Shown here: positions 26,260 through 35,552 of the stretch, one piece after another
Numbering within the stretch: position 1 is the first letter of the stretch
How the letters are laid out: every line of letters begins with the position of its first letter
Origin: Terriglobia bacterium
GTDB taxonomy: Bacteria; Acidobacteriota; Terriglobia; Acidiferrales; UBA7541
Assembly (NCBI GenBank): GCA_020073485.1
Contig: JAIQFB010000004.1
Coordinates: forward strand, 62,001-126,000
DNA: 64,000 bases
Direction: 5' to 3'
Program-made: the position numbers and the translations under genes
The notes under the pieces: model-generated
Told to the model about the DNA's origin: nothing
Database searches by the model: none
What the model saw: the letters and a program-made list of their open reading frames with translations, nothing else

Positions 26260-28071
26260 TTATTTTTCCGGAATGACGGGTAACAGGAGATAGCTGTCGT
26301 GCTGTCCTCCGGTGATGATGCGATTGGTGCCACCGAATTCCACGGGGTCACGACCGGTATGAAGGAACGCTCCCGACCCACGATACGCCACCGGCGAATT
26401 CATCCCCTTATAGGCCCCCGATGAGTCGATCGGGCGCTCGAAATCTTTGCCCTGCAGCACAAGGCTGAGCCGGTATCCCTTCGGGAACACCATACTAGTA
26501 GGCCAGACCTCGACCTCTACGGGGTAGAGTTCGCCGGGCATGAGTTTTTGTATTTCGTCATGGGGATGCCAGGGGCGATAGGGTTTCGATCGGTTCGGAT
26601 CAAGCTTGCGATGGGAGACGCGCAGCCAACCTTGGGTTACCGGAACGGCGGGATCGTTGGCCCCTCGGAATGTCACTTCCTTCCCGTCCGGCCCGAATGC
26701 CTGGAGCGTTGCGAAGATGTCCATGTCGGTGGTCGAGGAAGATACCCACAGATGCGCGACAATGGGGCCGGTGATTTCCGTGTCCTTGTCAAATGGAGCG
26801 GTTGAGAACGTCACGCCATCGGTCATGGCTTGATAGCTGGCGGTGTTCTCGGCCGCCGGGTTCTGCGTGCTGAGGCTCTTGTCCTGGGCGTTCAAGTAGA
26901 ACTTGGTCCACTGCGTGCGAGCGATGGGCCATTCGTTTTCTTTGCGCAGCGTCTCGCCGCCGGGCCGCCGAATTGCGAGCTGTACGCGCGGCTCCTTTTC
27001 CCAGCCGTTGTTGACGCCTTTCAGATAGTGATCGAAAAACCGCATCTGCAGCGCCAGCGACTCCGGCATGTAGTACTTCTCAAAGTGCGTGCCAGTGTGC
27101 ATGATCAGCCACTTCTCCTTGGAAGAAGCGAGCATAAACCCTTCGGTATTGCCTCGCAGGTGCTGGGCCAGTCCGCCCCAGTTTCCTGCCGAAAGCAGCG
27201 GCACCGTGATGCGGCTCACATCCGGCCGTCGCGCCCGCATCCATTCGTCGTCCAGGAAATGCTTGGCTGCCTCGCCAGGCAGATCAATCCGATTCCCCAC
27301 CAGCAACTCCTGACTCAGCGTGATCGGGCCGCTGCCTCGTTCCCCGGTATCGGGATCCGTATAACCATCGGGATTGCCATGCTGAGTCCGCACGATAGCG
27401 GGGCCCCAAACGATTTTATCGAGCATGATGTTGGTGTAGATGCCGCCGTGGAACATCCACTCACGATAAAAATCTTCGCTTCCTTCCCAGGGAAGCATGG
27501 CCGTCAGATGCGGGGGTTGCAGCGCCGCCACCATCCACTGCGTCATGGCGTAATAGGAGATGCCCAGAAGCCCCACTTTTCCGCTGGACCAAGGCTGTCT
27601 GGCGGCCCACTCGATCGAATCGTAAAAATCGCGCGCCTCCTGCGGCGACCAGGGATCGAGATAACCGGGCGACTTCCCGGCGCCTCGCGTATCCACGTGC
27701 ATGATGATGTAGCCCTTCGGCACCCAGCGCTCGGGATCGGCCGCTTCGTGCCGCAGATATTTGCAACTCGACCCGTTGCGGCACAAGTCCGGATAGAACG
27801 AGAGTTCTTCCTTGAAGGCTTGGGGGAAATAGCCTGCCGCCGGATTATCCTTGCCATACGCGCTGAGAGCCAGAATGACCGGATATTTGCCCGGGGCAGC
27901 TGGGCGATACACATTCGCTTTCAAAGCCAGGCCGTCGCGCATCGGGACGTCAACGTCTTTATCAATCTGCATGTACGCGGGTGCCGAATTCTTTTCTTGC
28001 GCATTTGCGTTAGCGGCCAGCAGAAGAGCCACAATGGCCAGCGCGCTTATGCTGCGTCCAAAACGGCTCAT
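26260..28071 (-). CDS. Exported CocE/NonD-family (X-Pro dipeptidyl-peptidase-like) hydrolase
   Basis: A 603-residue alpha/beta hydrolase of the CocE/PepX type with a signal peptide (MSRFGRSISALAIVALLLAANANAQ). The domain begins VDVPMRDGLALKANVYRP, has the oxyanion/strand segment YPVILALSAYGKD, the segment GYIIMHVDTRGAGKSPGYLDPW, and the nucleophile elbow GLLGISYYAMTQW. The catalytic His is probably in MHTGTHFEKYY; the C-terminal jelly-roll (ITGPIVAHLWVSSSTTDMDIFATLQ) is characteristic of the family. Substrates are esters or acyl-prolyl peptides, unknown here. The frame reaches 28152, but the ATG at 28069-28071 gives the signal peptide at the N-terminus. Confidence 0.88.
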   Translation of the reverse strand: MSRFGRSISALAIVALLLAANANAQEKNSAPAYMQIDKDVDVPMRDGLALKANVYRPAAPGKYPVILALSAYGKDNPAAGYFPQAFKEELSFYPDLCRNGSSCKYLRHEAADPERWVPKGYIIMHVDTRGAGKSPGYLDPWSPQEARDFYDSIEWAARQPWSSGKVGLLGISYYAMTQWMVAALQPPHLTAMLPWEGSEDFYREWMFHGGIYTNIMLDKIVWGPAIVRTQHGNPDGYTDPDTGERGSGPITLSQELLVGNRIDLPGEAAKHFLDDEWMRARRPDVSRITVPLLSAGNWGGLAQHLRGNTEGFMLASSKEKWLIMHTGTHFEKYYMPESLALQMRFFDHYLKGVNNGWEKEPRVQLAIRRPGGETLRKENEWPIARTQWTKFYLNAQDKSLSTQNPAAENTASYQAMTDGVTFSTAPFDKDTEITGPIVAHLWVSSSTTDMDIFATLQAFGPDGKEVTFRGANDPAVPVTQGWLRVSHRKLDPNRSKPYRPWHPHDEIQKLMPGELYPVEVEVWPTSMVFPKGYRLSLVLQGKDFERPIDSSGAYKGMNSPVAYRGSGAFLHTGRDPVEFGGTNRIITGGQHDSYLLLPVIPEK

Positions 28072-28379
28072 GCTCGATGTGTATAACACCTTGGTTCCTC
28101 CCCATTTGCTTCGCGGCTTGATTCGGTGTGAGTGATCGCAGCTATGGCTCAATCTTATGATTGGTGCGCTACACTGGACAAGCGCGAATCCCGCTGCTCT
28201 CGCGAAGCCTGACGACTAACTGAAGTGCTCAAACAACACGTCCTTCCGGCTCAATGGTTCCATGTTACTCCCACAACAAGCCCGACTGACTCTTGTCCCG
28301 TATCCGGCGTCTGTCCAAATTTACTTGATCTAACGTTCGATTTCGCCCATCAAACGCATTAAGAAAAGTTGCCTGGCGT

Positions 28380-29153
28380 TCAATGCCCCAAGAGATCCTT
28401 GAAAAAGCGCGTCATCGCCACCTTGTATTCCGCATCGGCGCGCACCTCCGAGGGGTTCTGCGGCTTCGTAAACCCATGCGTGGCACCGCTGTAAAGGTTG
28501 ACCTCGAAGTCCACTTTGGCGGCGCGGAATTGCGAAATTACCGCATTGACCTCATCCATCGGTGCAACCGGGTCTTCAGCGCCGTGCAGGATAAGGACGC
28601 GCCCCTTAATGTTCTTGGCGGCTTCCGGGGTGAAATTGCGGAATGCTCCGTGTACCGAGATGAAGCCGAGAAGCGGCGCACCGGTTTCAATGAGTTCAAT
28701 TCCAACGGTGCCTCCAAAGCAGTAGCCGACCGAAGCAAGTTTCGCCGGATCGACCATCGGCTGCGCCTTGAGGACATCGAACCCGGCCAAGGCGCGCGCA
28801 CGCATCAGCGTACGGTCATTGTTGTAGATCGTAATTAGGTCCGTCATCTCAGGAACGGTCTTGGGTACAACGCCCTTGCCGAAAATGTCCTCGGCGAACA
28901 CCACATAGCCGAGATTGGCGATCATCTCGGCATCCGCGAGGGTGCCCGCCGAGAAGCCGGACCGGTCATGAATCATCAACACACCGGGCTGCCGGCCTTG
29001 GACGGAGTCGTTATAGACGAGATAGCCCGATAGCGCCGTGTTGCCCTGCTTGTAGTCGATCCATTGGGTTTTCGTGGCAGCTTGCGCCGCGTTGGCCAGC
29101 AGAATCATGACAGCGGCGGCTAGGGCGCAGGTCACGAGGCGTGCGATTTTCAT
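28380..29153 (-). CDS. Exported dienelactone hydrolase family protein
   Basis: A 257-residue alpha/beta hydrolase with a signal peptide (MKIARLVTCALAAAVMILLANAAQA). The Cys-type nucleophile elbow SVGYCFGGTVG, the acid in LHGAEDPVAP and the histidine in YSGATHGFTKP form the Cys-Asp-His triad of dienelactone hydrolases. The mature protein would open lactones or esters in the periplasm. ATG 29151-29153 is preceded by GGGAGGAG, an excellent site; the frame extends uselessly to 29459. Single gene; the next genes on both sides are transcribed independently. Confidence 0.88.
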   Translation of the reverse strand: MKIARLVTCALAAAVMILLANAAQAATKTQWIDYKQGNTALSGYLVYNDSVQGRQPGVLMIHDRSGFSAGTLADAEMIANLGYVVFAEDIFGKGVVPKTVPEMTDLITIYNNDRTLMRARALAGFDVLKAQPMVDPAKLASVGYCFGGTVGIELIETGAPLLGFISVHGAFRNFTPEAAKNIKGRVLILHGAEDPVAPMDEVNAVISQFRAAKVDFEVNLYSGATHGFTKPQNPSEVRADAEYKVAMTRFFKDLLGH

Positions 29154-29576
29154 TGGCTCCTCCCGAAAGCATTTGCACAACTGCTGCATTGTCGCATTTC
29201 GGTAGCGCCGGGCAAGTCCTGCCTGTGAAAATCGGGCTGATTTGAATGTAACGGACTTCATAGCTTTCTCCGAGGCGACTCTGGCGCGCCTCTTCGCAGA
29301 CGTAGTCCCAGCGTTTCTGCGATCGCCGGGATGAGGGATTTTGAGCAGTGGTAGCTTCTTGGACTGGCGCAGGAACGCCATGGCGTGCTGGGGCATGTGC
29401 TCTGTTTCATTGCCTACTGACACGGTTGGGAGTACTTTATCGGCAGGCCAAGAGGCCAAAAAAGAATATCCGGTGTCTGCGCGTCATTGCAGCAGGAGAA
29501 GAGCATTGTGCCCGTTTCACCTAGAATCGCGAACCAGGACAAAGATCCCGAGAGGCAAAACAGAGGAGGAATTCCA
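29154..29576. other. Divergent intergenic region
   Basis: About 420 bp between the dienelactone hydrolase and the NHL propeller genes, which diverge. Apart from the two strong ribosome-binding sites at its ends, I see no operator, repeat or gene. Confidence 0.45.
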
Positions 29577-30962
29577 ATGAAAGCGGCCGTACGAACAATC
29601 GCAATACTCGTTGTTGCAGCGATGTTCTGCGCGACAATCGGTTTCATCGTGATGTTGAGGCGCCCGGTAAAGGCGGCTGCGGATCAGTATGTGCAGTGGT
29701 CCGATCCGGATAACCCGAGCGATCAATTGGTGACCGGCCCCTATCGAGTGGACCCGAATTGGCCCAAGTTTCCGGGCCCGAAGGGGTGGACGTTTGGGTC
29801 GACCCAAGCCGTCTTCGTGCAGAACCCGGACCGCATCTTTGTGGGCATGCGAGGCGAACTGCCCGATATAACGCACGTCAAGCCCACCGTCGCAGACCTC
29901 GAGACCGATGAAGGAATGCCGGTGCACATGGCGGTTCCCGGGCCGCTGTTCGCGCGAGACGCATCCGTGGGTGAATGGATCAGCCCCGGCGAAGCCACTG
30001 ATAAATACAAGGGCATCGCGGACAAGGACTACAAGTGGGAACACATCATTACGGTATACGACAGCCAGGGAAACGTGAAAGAGGCGTGGACCCAGTGGGA
30101 TTCGCTGTTCGGCCGGCCCGACCCGAGGGTGCTTTCCCAGGGCCGCGTCCACAAGATTCTGATCAGTCCCTACGATCCGGAAAAGCGCGTGTGGGCCATC
30201 GACGATGGCCACCATGTCATCCGGATTTTCAGCAACGATGGGAAAAAACTGCTGCAGACGATTGGCACCTATGACACGACGACCGAGAGGAATGCCATCA
30301 AGACCGGCCTCACCGGTCTTCCGTCACTCACCAGGAAAACCGGCCCATCCGACAAGACTTTCGGCCGCCAGACCGATATCGCGTGGCTGCCGGACGGCAC
30401 CTTCTTCGTCTCCGACGGCTACGAGGAAACCCGTGTGGTGAAATTCGACAAGAACGGCAACTTCCTCAAGGCGTGGGGCGAACTGGGCGACTGCCAGGGC
30501 ACCCCGGTTCACTGCAATGAGAAGCGCCCGGGCTACTTCAACACCGTGCACGGCATTGTCATCGATAACCAGCGCCGCATCTACGTCGACGACCGGGCCA
30601 ACCGGCGCGTCCAGATCTTTGATGAGAACGGCAAGTTCCTCAACCAGTGGTATCTCGGCGACGGGCCGACGCTCGTGTACCACTTCTTTATGTCCGCCGA
30701 TCAGCACCTCTGGATGTCGGACGGTTATGGGAACTTCAAGTTCTATAAGTACGACCTGAACGGCAAGCTGCTGTATTCGTGGGGCTCGACGTTCAACGGG
30801 CCCGGCGGACTGTTTGGAGTGCACCAGTTTAGCGTGGACCAGAACGGCAACCTCTATACGGCAGAGGTGCACCACGGTCGTCCGCAGAAGTTCGTTCCGC
30901 GGAAGAACGCGCCACAGGAGTTGCTGGTAGGCCAGCCGGTCCGCGCAGCCTGGCAAGACTAA
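29577..30962 (+). CDS. Exported NHL-repeat beta-propeller protein
   Basis: A 461-residue protein with an N-terminal hydrophobic signal or anchor (VRTIAILVVAAMFCATIGFIVML). The mature protein starts VDPNWPKFPGPKGW, like the VD-x2-WPK motif of the proteins at 11824 and 41393. NHL blades include TQAVFVQNPDRIFVGMRG, HKILISPYDPEKRVWAIDDGHH, TDIAWLPDGTFFVSDGYEETRVVKFD, HGIVIDNQRRIYVDDRANRRVQIFD and HQFSVDQNGNLYTAEVHHGRPQKF. Role unknown; family relatives include amidating lyases. ATG 29577 has GAGGAGGA just upstream. The gene ends in a strong hairpin terminator. Confidence 0.82.
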   Translation: MKAAVRTIAILVVAAMFCATIGFIVMLRRPVKAAADQYVQWSDPDNPSDQLVTGPYRVDPNWPKFPGPKGWTFGSTQAVFVQNPDRIFVGMRGELPDITHVKPTVADLETDEGMPVHMAVPGPLFARDASVGEWISPGEATDKYKGIADKDYKWEHIITVYDSQGNVKEAWTQWDSLFGRPDPRVLSQGRVHKILISPYDPEKRVWAIDDGHHVIRIFSNDGKKLLQTIGTYDTTTERNAIKTGLTGLPSLTRKTGPSDKTFGRQTDIAWLPDGTFFVSDGYEETRVVKFDKNGNFLKAWGELGDCQGTPVHCNEKRPGYFNTVHGIVIDNQRRIYVDDRANRRVQIFDENGKFLNQWYLGDGPTLVYHFFMSADQHLWMSDGYGNFKFYKYDLNGKLLYSWGSTFNGPGGLFGVHQFSVDQNGNLYTAEVHHGRPQKFVPRKNAPQELLVGQPVRAAWQD

Positions 30963-30968
30963 AAGAGC

Positions 30969-31022
30969 AAAGAAAGGCGGGGAAGCCGGGGGGGAGGCAA
31001 TCTCCCCCTGGTCCCTTTCTTT
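30969..31022 (+). terminator. Long stem-loop terminator after the NHL propeller gene
   Basis: Seven bases after the stop codon, AAAGAAAGG (30969-30977) pairs with CCTTTCTTT (31014-31022), and inside it GGGGAG (30991-30996) pairs with CTCCCC (31002-31007) around a 5-base loop. The outer arm supplies the U-rich 3' end. Confidence 0.7.
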
Positions 31023-31324
31023 GATGTCGGCGGCTGCAGCGACGGCAGGTCATCGCCGCGCGCGGACCGAGCTCAGGCGGATCCAGCAGGCGTGAAGCTG
31101 GCTACGAGTGCTACTGCGAGAGAGATCCGTCTGAACTTAGGTACCAGCCACACCTGCGGTCCTCGACTTCCGCCGTTCCTGACGAGTGGAATACTCGAAA
31201 GCGATCCTCGGTTAGGTGAGACGCAAACAGTCAAATCGAGCCTTACCAAGATCTAAACCGGATCGCGCCCAAGAATCGGCGTTATCAGAATGTAGCCCCC
31301 TATCGGCGCGGCTGTCTAGCATAT

Positions 31325-31340
31325 TGTGACGCAGATCACT
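31325..31340. promoter_or_regulatory. CRP/FNR-type palindrome upstream of small membrane protein
   Basis: TGTGACGCAGATCACT, centred 98 bp upstream of the ATG at 31431. Matches the shared core GTGACGNAGRTCAC. Confidence 0.65.
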
Positions 31341-31430
31341 AGGGTCTGTGTTAGCCGACACGGCCAATTTTGATTAACAAGATAGTCTTAACTCGGCCCA
31401 ATAAAGCCCAAGGTTGGAGGGAGGAAAATC

Positions 31431-31709
31431 ATGGAACCATCAATGATCCTCGTGATGCTTTTCAGTGCGTGGGGTGTCGTCACGGCCGTTCTGGTCGTTC
31501 TTCTGATCTACCGCACGATGCTGTCATCAAGGGAAGATGACCAAATCTTCATCGATGCGGCAGAGCACCATCACTTCGAAGAGCAAAAGGAACTTATTGC
31601 CAGGATGACGCGACTCCAGAAGCCAATCATTGCGCTGGCTTCGATTTCGGTTGTTCTGTTCCTTTCAAGTGTCAGCTTCTGGGCTTATCAAGGATGGATA
31701 AACCCCTGA
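31431..31709 (+). CDS. Small two-helix membrane protein
   Basis: A 92-residue protein with two transmembrane helices (about 5-27 and 66-86) joined by a charged, His-rich loop (REDDQIFIDAAEHHHFEEQKELIARMTRLQ). GGAGGGAGG lies a few bases upstream of the start. No family is recognised. Its size, topology and the CRP-type palindrome upstream suggest an accessory or assembly factor of a respiratory membrane complex; this is inference. The HNH gene follows 56 bp downstream. Confidence 0.65.
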   Translation: MEPSMILVMLFSAWGVVTAVLVVLLIYRTMLSSREDDQIFIDAAEHHHFEEQKELIARMTRLQKPIIALASISVVLFLSSVSFWAYQGWINP

Positions 31710-31765
31710 GTTGGCGGCAGCCGCGGACTTGTGACCAGGAACGGAGTTAAAGGTGAGGGTGTGCA

Positions 31766-32095
31766 ATGCCACTAGATCCTTGGACGCTGCGTTGGATTGC
31801 AAAGCCGGTGACGCGGGTACAGGGATTACACATTCTGGACCGAGACCACTACCGCTGCCAGTACTGCGGGCTCGATGGCAAAAGCAGTTTTGAAAACGCC
31901 CTCCTGATGTGTATTGATTTCATCGTCCCGCGTGCACGGAGAGGTAGGAGGGTTCCCAGCAATCTGGTGGCTTGCTGTCGCCCGTGCAACCTCATCAAGG
32001 GCCGCCGGTTATTCCACAATTTTGAAGAGGCAAAAGCGTATGTCGTGGCGGAGCGTGCAAAGCTTCGCAAGGTGTGGGAAGAGAAAATGAGGTGA
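31766..32095 (+). CDS. HNH endonuclease-domain protein
   Basis: A 109-residue protein with a compact HNH/Zn-knuckle domain: CQYCG, then LLMCIDFIVPRARRG in place of the usual DHxxP segment, and NLVACCRPCNLIKGRR as the second Cys pair with the asparagine. The first histidine position reads ID, so the catalytic His is doubtful; HILDRDHYRCQYCG supplies another His nearby. Such small HNH proteins are nucleases of restriction, phage or repair systems, but no partner is visible here. Ribosome site GGTGAGGG upstream of the ATG. Confidence 0.75.
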   Translation: MPLDPWTLRWIAKPVTRVQGLHILDRDHYRCQYCGLDGKSSFENALLMCIDFIVPRARRGRRVPSNLVACCRPCNLIKGRRLFHNFEEAKAYVVAERAKLRKVWEEKMR

Positions 32096-32343
32096 CCGGT
32101 TTTCTTTTACCAGCGTCCCCCCCCCCAGAGTGAATTCGACTCACGATCCCCGACCTACCAGCGGTCTTTTGGCCCTGTCTCGCGATTGGTGAAGTTCGTG
32201 TATTTCTTGTCGAATCAATATTATAGCCTTGGTTCATTAAGTGGCTTTTTGGTTCCCAAAAGTACATCCGTACTGCCTGCCTGTTACCTCCGTGCCATTG
32301 GCTCTCCCCTTCCACTGGTACACCCTTGTTTGGTCCCCAATTT

Positions 32344-34734
32344 ATGCATACCGCAGACGAAGTCGACGAGCTTTTAAGGGCGCGAGCTGAGATTGATGAG
32401 AAGCTCCGTCGACACAAGAATGCCTTGACGGTCCTGTTTACGGACGTCGTTGGCTCGACTGGCTTTTTTGAGCGCAATGGCGATACGGCCGGGCTAGTGA
32501 TGATCCACCGCCACGATGAACTGGCCGCGCGCGCCATCCAACAACATGACGGTAAAGTGATTAAGACAATCGGTGATTCCGCGATGGCAGAATTTCCGAA
32601 TCCAGGGTCGGCTGTGCGCGCAGCCGTGGAGATCGAGCGTCAATTTCTAAGTCTGAATTTGACGTTGCCGGAAGATCAACGTGTAGAGGTTCGCATTGGA
32701 GTGCACACCGGCGTAGGCTTTCGGAAGGGAAATGATTTATTCGGGGATGTGGTCAACGTAACGGCGCGCATCGTGAAGCGCACGGCGCCGGCGCAAATTC
32801 TTATTTCCCGTGCAATTTATGAAGTCATATCGGAAGACGCCGACCTGCACTGCCGATGGCTGAACAAGCTCACGATCGACGGGCGCACGGAAAAGGAAGA
32901 TATCTTCGAAGTTGTCTGGACCGACATACAAACCCATCGTGACGCGCAAGACAGGCGGGCGGCCTCATCCGACCTCCCGGCGCGTTATGAAGTCTTATCT
33001 CAGATTGGAACTGGCGGAAGCGGCATAGTCTATAAAGTTCGCGATCTGGAAACTGCCGAAATTGTGGCCCTGAAAATTATCAAGCCCGAGATCGCTTCCG
33101 ATCCAAATGTCCAGGAAAATCTCAAAAGAGAATTGTGTCTCGCTCGCAAAATTACACACAAAAATGTTTGCCGAATCCATGAATTCAGCCGGTCGAACGG
33201 GATGGCTTACACTTCAATGGAATTTGTCGAAGGCGAGTGCTTATCCTCCAGGATATCTCGCGTCGGACCACTCCCTCTGAACGAGGCGCTGGAGATTGCA
33301 CTACAAATTTGCGCCGGTCTCCGCGAGGCCCATGTTCAGAGAATTGTGCACCGAGACCTGAAGCCAGCAAATATCATGTTGGACCGGAACGGTACTGTGA
33401 AGATCATGGACTTCGGCATTGCGCGAATGGTTCAGCGTGATGGTCCAATGACGGGCACGATTGTCGGCACACCGGCGTATATGGCGCCCGAGCAGGCTGA
33501 ACTCAAGCCTGTGAGTTCTTGCACCGACATTTATGCGCTGGGGCTTGTGTTCTACGAAATGATCACAGGGACCGCTGCCTTCACCGGGGACACCCCCGTC
33601 GCTGTAGCCTTGAAGCAAATTCGAGAGTATCCGAAGCGACCTAGCGAAATTGTACCGCTGGTTTCAGGTGCCATCGAAGCTGTGATTATGAAGTGTCTGC
33701 AAAAGGATGCTGCGAAGCGCTTTCAGTCCGTGGCTGAATTCGAAATTGCCCTCGTGAGGGCCGCGAAAGCCAGACGCAGCAGTCCCTGGGAAGCCGCCAT
33801 TAACCGAGGGCTCATACGATCGGAACTCGAGATTCGCAACCGTTTGCGCCAAGGAGTTGAAAAGGCGAAAGTTTTTTTACAGAGGCAAGATTGGGGTCCA
33901 CTGATAAGAATCCTGGAAGACCGTACCGCGATGCTTGGCGTAACTGGCCTTGTCGGGGCCTTAACTGTCTTTTTGTTTTTCGGGGGATGGAAGCCCCGTA
34001 CGAGTAATGCGCAGACCGTCCATGTCGCCAGTCAGAATTCTCTGTCGCCTGTCGCTGCGGTCAATGGCGCCAATCCTGATTTCACAATGCTTCCGGCGCA
34101 GAATTCGTTGAACCCGATTACATCGCGCCAGGTTGACCTGAATGAAGATTCTAAGACCGCCAATGGGAAGACGCCATCGTCCGATCTGGGATTGCCGAAT
34201 GACAATCTTGGACTCCAGCCTGCTACACTGCCAGGAGTTTCTCCAAAGCCGTCTCGAATTGTGAGAAGCGTGAAATCGCCAGTTCGCACAGACAAGAGGA
34301 ATGACTATTCGGGCGAACAACATTCGGCACAATTGCAGAAGCTGGCGAGCCCGACACAGCCTGAGATTCTGACATTGGCAGGTGCCCCAAAATCCGTAGC
34401 TCAGGAACCTGCGACAAATTCACCACAGCCAAACACTGTGTCCGCACCAACCGTCGAACCTGCAATCGCGGCGAGCCAGCCAAAGGCTGGTGGCAATGCG
34501 ACCAAAACGCCCAAATTGTATTTCGAGGTGGGGACGTTCAAGGACGAGACCTGGGCGAATAATGCGGTAGACAAATTGACCCAGCTAGGTTTTCACCCCG
34601 TGCTAATTCACAAAAACCTCTTGTGGTCGCAGTCCTATCACGTCGAAGTTGGCCCATACACAAACCAAAAAGACATCGCGGAAGCGCAGCAAAGCCTCGC
34701 TTCGCAAGGTTTCAAGGCGCACCCCGTAAAATAA
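32344..34734 (+). CDS. Class III nucleotide cyclase - Ser/Thr protein kinase - SPOR fusion protein
   Basis: A 796-residue fusion. Residues about 25-215 form a class III adenylate/guanylate cyclase domain with both metal Asp (LFTDVVGSTGF; KTIGDSAMAEF) and the DVVNVTARI substrate motif, so it looks active. Residues about 218-480 are a Hanks-type kinase: GTGGSGIVYKV loop, ALKIIKP lysine, HRDLKPANIM catalytic loop, DFGIA and APE motifs. A single transmembrane helix (TGLVGALTVFLFFGGW, near 550) follows, then a low-complexity Pro/Ser/Asn linker, and a C-terminal SPOR domain (LYFEVGTFKDETWANNAVDKL ... YHVEVGPY), which binds denuded septal peptidoglycan in other proteins. ATG 32344 is preferred to TTG 32326; neither has a clear ribosome site. 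Confidence 0.85.
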   Translation: MHTADEVDELLRARAEIDEKLRRHKNALTVLFTDVVGSTGFFERNGDTAGLVMIHRHDELAARAIQQHDGKVIKTIGDSAMAEFPNPGSAVRAAVEIERQFLSLNLTLPEDQRVEVRIGVHTGVGFRKGNDLFGDVVNVTARIVKRTAPAQILISRAIYEVISEDADLHCRWLNKLTIDGRTEKEDIFEVVWTDIQTHRDAQDRRAASSDLPARYEVLSQIGTGGSGIVYKVRDLETAEIVALKIIKPEIASDPNVQENLKRELCLARKITHKNVCRIHEFSRSNGMAYTSMEFVEGECLSSRISRVGPLPLNEALEIALQICAGLREAHVQRIVHRDLKPANIMLDRNGTVKIMDFGIARMVQRDGPMTGTIVGTPAYMAPEQAELKPVSSCTDIYALGLVFYEMITGTAAFTGDTPVAVALKQIREYPKRPSEIVPLVSGAIEAVIMKCLQKDAAKRFQSVAEFEIALVRAAKARRSSPWEAAINRGLIRSELEIRNRLRQGVEKAKVFLQRQDWGPLIRILEDRTAMLGVTGLVGALTVFLFFGGWKPRTSNAQTVHVASQNSLSPVAAVNGANPDFTMLPAQNSLNPITSRQVDLNEDSKTANGKTPSSDLGLPNDNLGLQPATLPGVSPKPSRIVRSVKSPVRTDKRNDYSGEQHSAQLQKLASPTQPEILTLAGAPKSVAQEPATNSPQPNTVSAPTVEPAIAASQPKAGGNATKTPKLYFEVGTFKDETWANNAVDKLTQLGFHPVLIHKNLLWSQSYHVEVGPYTNQKDIAEAQQSLASQGFKAHPVK

Positions 34735-35110
34735 TCTTCTCCCTCACTCCAAAGAAGAAATGGAATTCGTTTTAAGGGTTTACAACTCGAACGAACTTGC
34801 CACTACTACAGGCCTTGACTGGATCGCGAGATTCCGGAAGCCACTTCCCGAGAAACGGGGCGGTCTCGATAGGTCGTCGCAACGCTATGACGTCGGCCTT
34901 TGATCAGGACGTAAAGAATCACTGGCTAAGGTGGGAACTCGTCGGTGAGCCTTTCTGTATTCGTTTTCGAGGTGAGAGGAGCCTCAAGGTAACGCCATGA
35001 GGCTCCAGGATTGGCGGGGCAGTAGACGCGGAAAGACCGAGGAAAGAGATTTTGGCGTGAAGCGAAGGGTCTCCACTGACGGTCCATAATTACAGGTCCG
35101 TGGATGATAT
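34735..35110. other. Convergent intergenic region with a hairpin
   Basis: About 375 bp between the fusion gene and the receiver gene, which converge. It holds the hairpin at 34978-35006 and no other recognised element. Confidence 0.45.
34978..35006. terminator. Perfect 9-bp hairpin between convergent genes
   Basis: GGAGCCTCA (34978-34986) and TGAGGCTCC (34998-35006) form a perfect stem with an 11-base loop. No T-run follows on either strand, so termination is only a possibility. Confidence 0.4.
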
Positions 35111-35515
35111 TTAGGCAGCCGCATGGAATATCTTCTCGGAGCCGATCGTATCGGCGAGGGCTGACCAAATGATTGCCTCTGCTTCCACCGGATTGGGTGG
35201 GCAAACGATAAAATCAAGTGCGCCGGCTCCAAGGGCTTTCAGGTACGAATCCCAATCAGAGGAATGTGAAAGTACTATGACTGGCGGGTGAGCCACCGAT
35301 TTCTTCACTTCCCTCAACACCATACGGAAATCACCATCGGTCAGAATGTCCTTGCAAAAAACCAATCTAAACTCCTCTTGGGGCAATAAGGTCCGTGCTT
35401 CTTTCAAGTTGGAGCAACAGATTGGACCTAGTCCGCACTTAAGGGCCGAAGCGACGATCCTTTGCCGATCTTCTCCCGGCTCGCAGATGATTAGGGCAAG
35501 TTCGATATTTGGCAT
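35111..35515 (-). CDS. Response-regulator receiver-like protein, degenerate
   Basis: A 134-residue stand-alone CheY-like domain: LALIICEPGEDRQRIVASALKCG, FRLVFCKDILTDGDFR (the Asp in CKD at the phosphoacceptor position), PPVIVLSHSSD with the switch Ser, and LGAGALDFIVCPPN. The conserved Lys of the K-P motif near the end is missing (CPP), so phosphorylation may be altered or lost. It is the third gene of the STAS / FNR-like regulator / receiver group, 37 bp downstream of the regulator, and likely adjusts that regulator's output. No histidine kinase is near. Confidence 0.7.
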   Translation of the reverse strand: MPNIELALIICEPGEDRQRIVASALKCGLGPICCSNLKEARTLLPQEEFRLVFCKDILTDGDFRMVLREVKKSVAHPPVIVLSHSSDWDSYLKALGAGALDFIVCPPNPVEAEAIIWSALADTIGSEKIFHAAA

Positions 35516-35552
35516 TTCTCCTCCTCGTCAAGGCCGATCTTAAGGGACATTC

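Noticed and set aside
26830-28086. 418-codon plus-strand frame
   Set aside because: Antisense to the CocE/NonD gene; no domain and skewed composition.
32118-32127. Run of C residues as a functional element
   Set aside because: A homopolymer run of ten may be a sequencing or assembly artefact; nothing else supports function.
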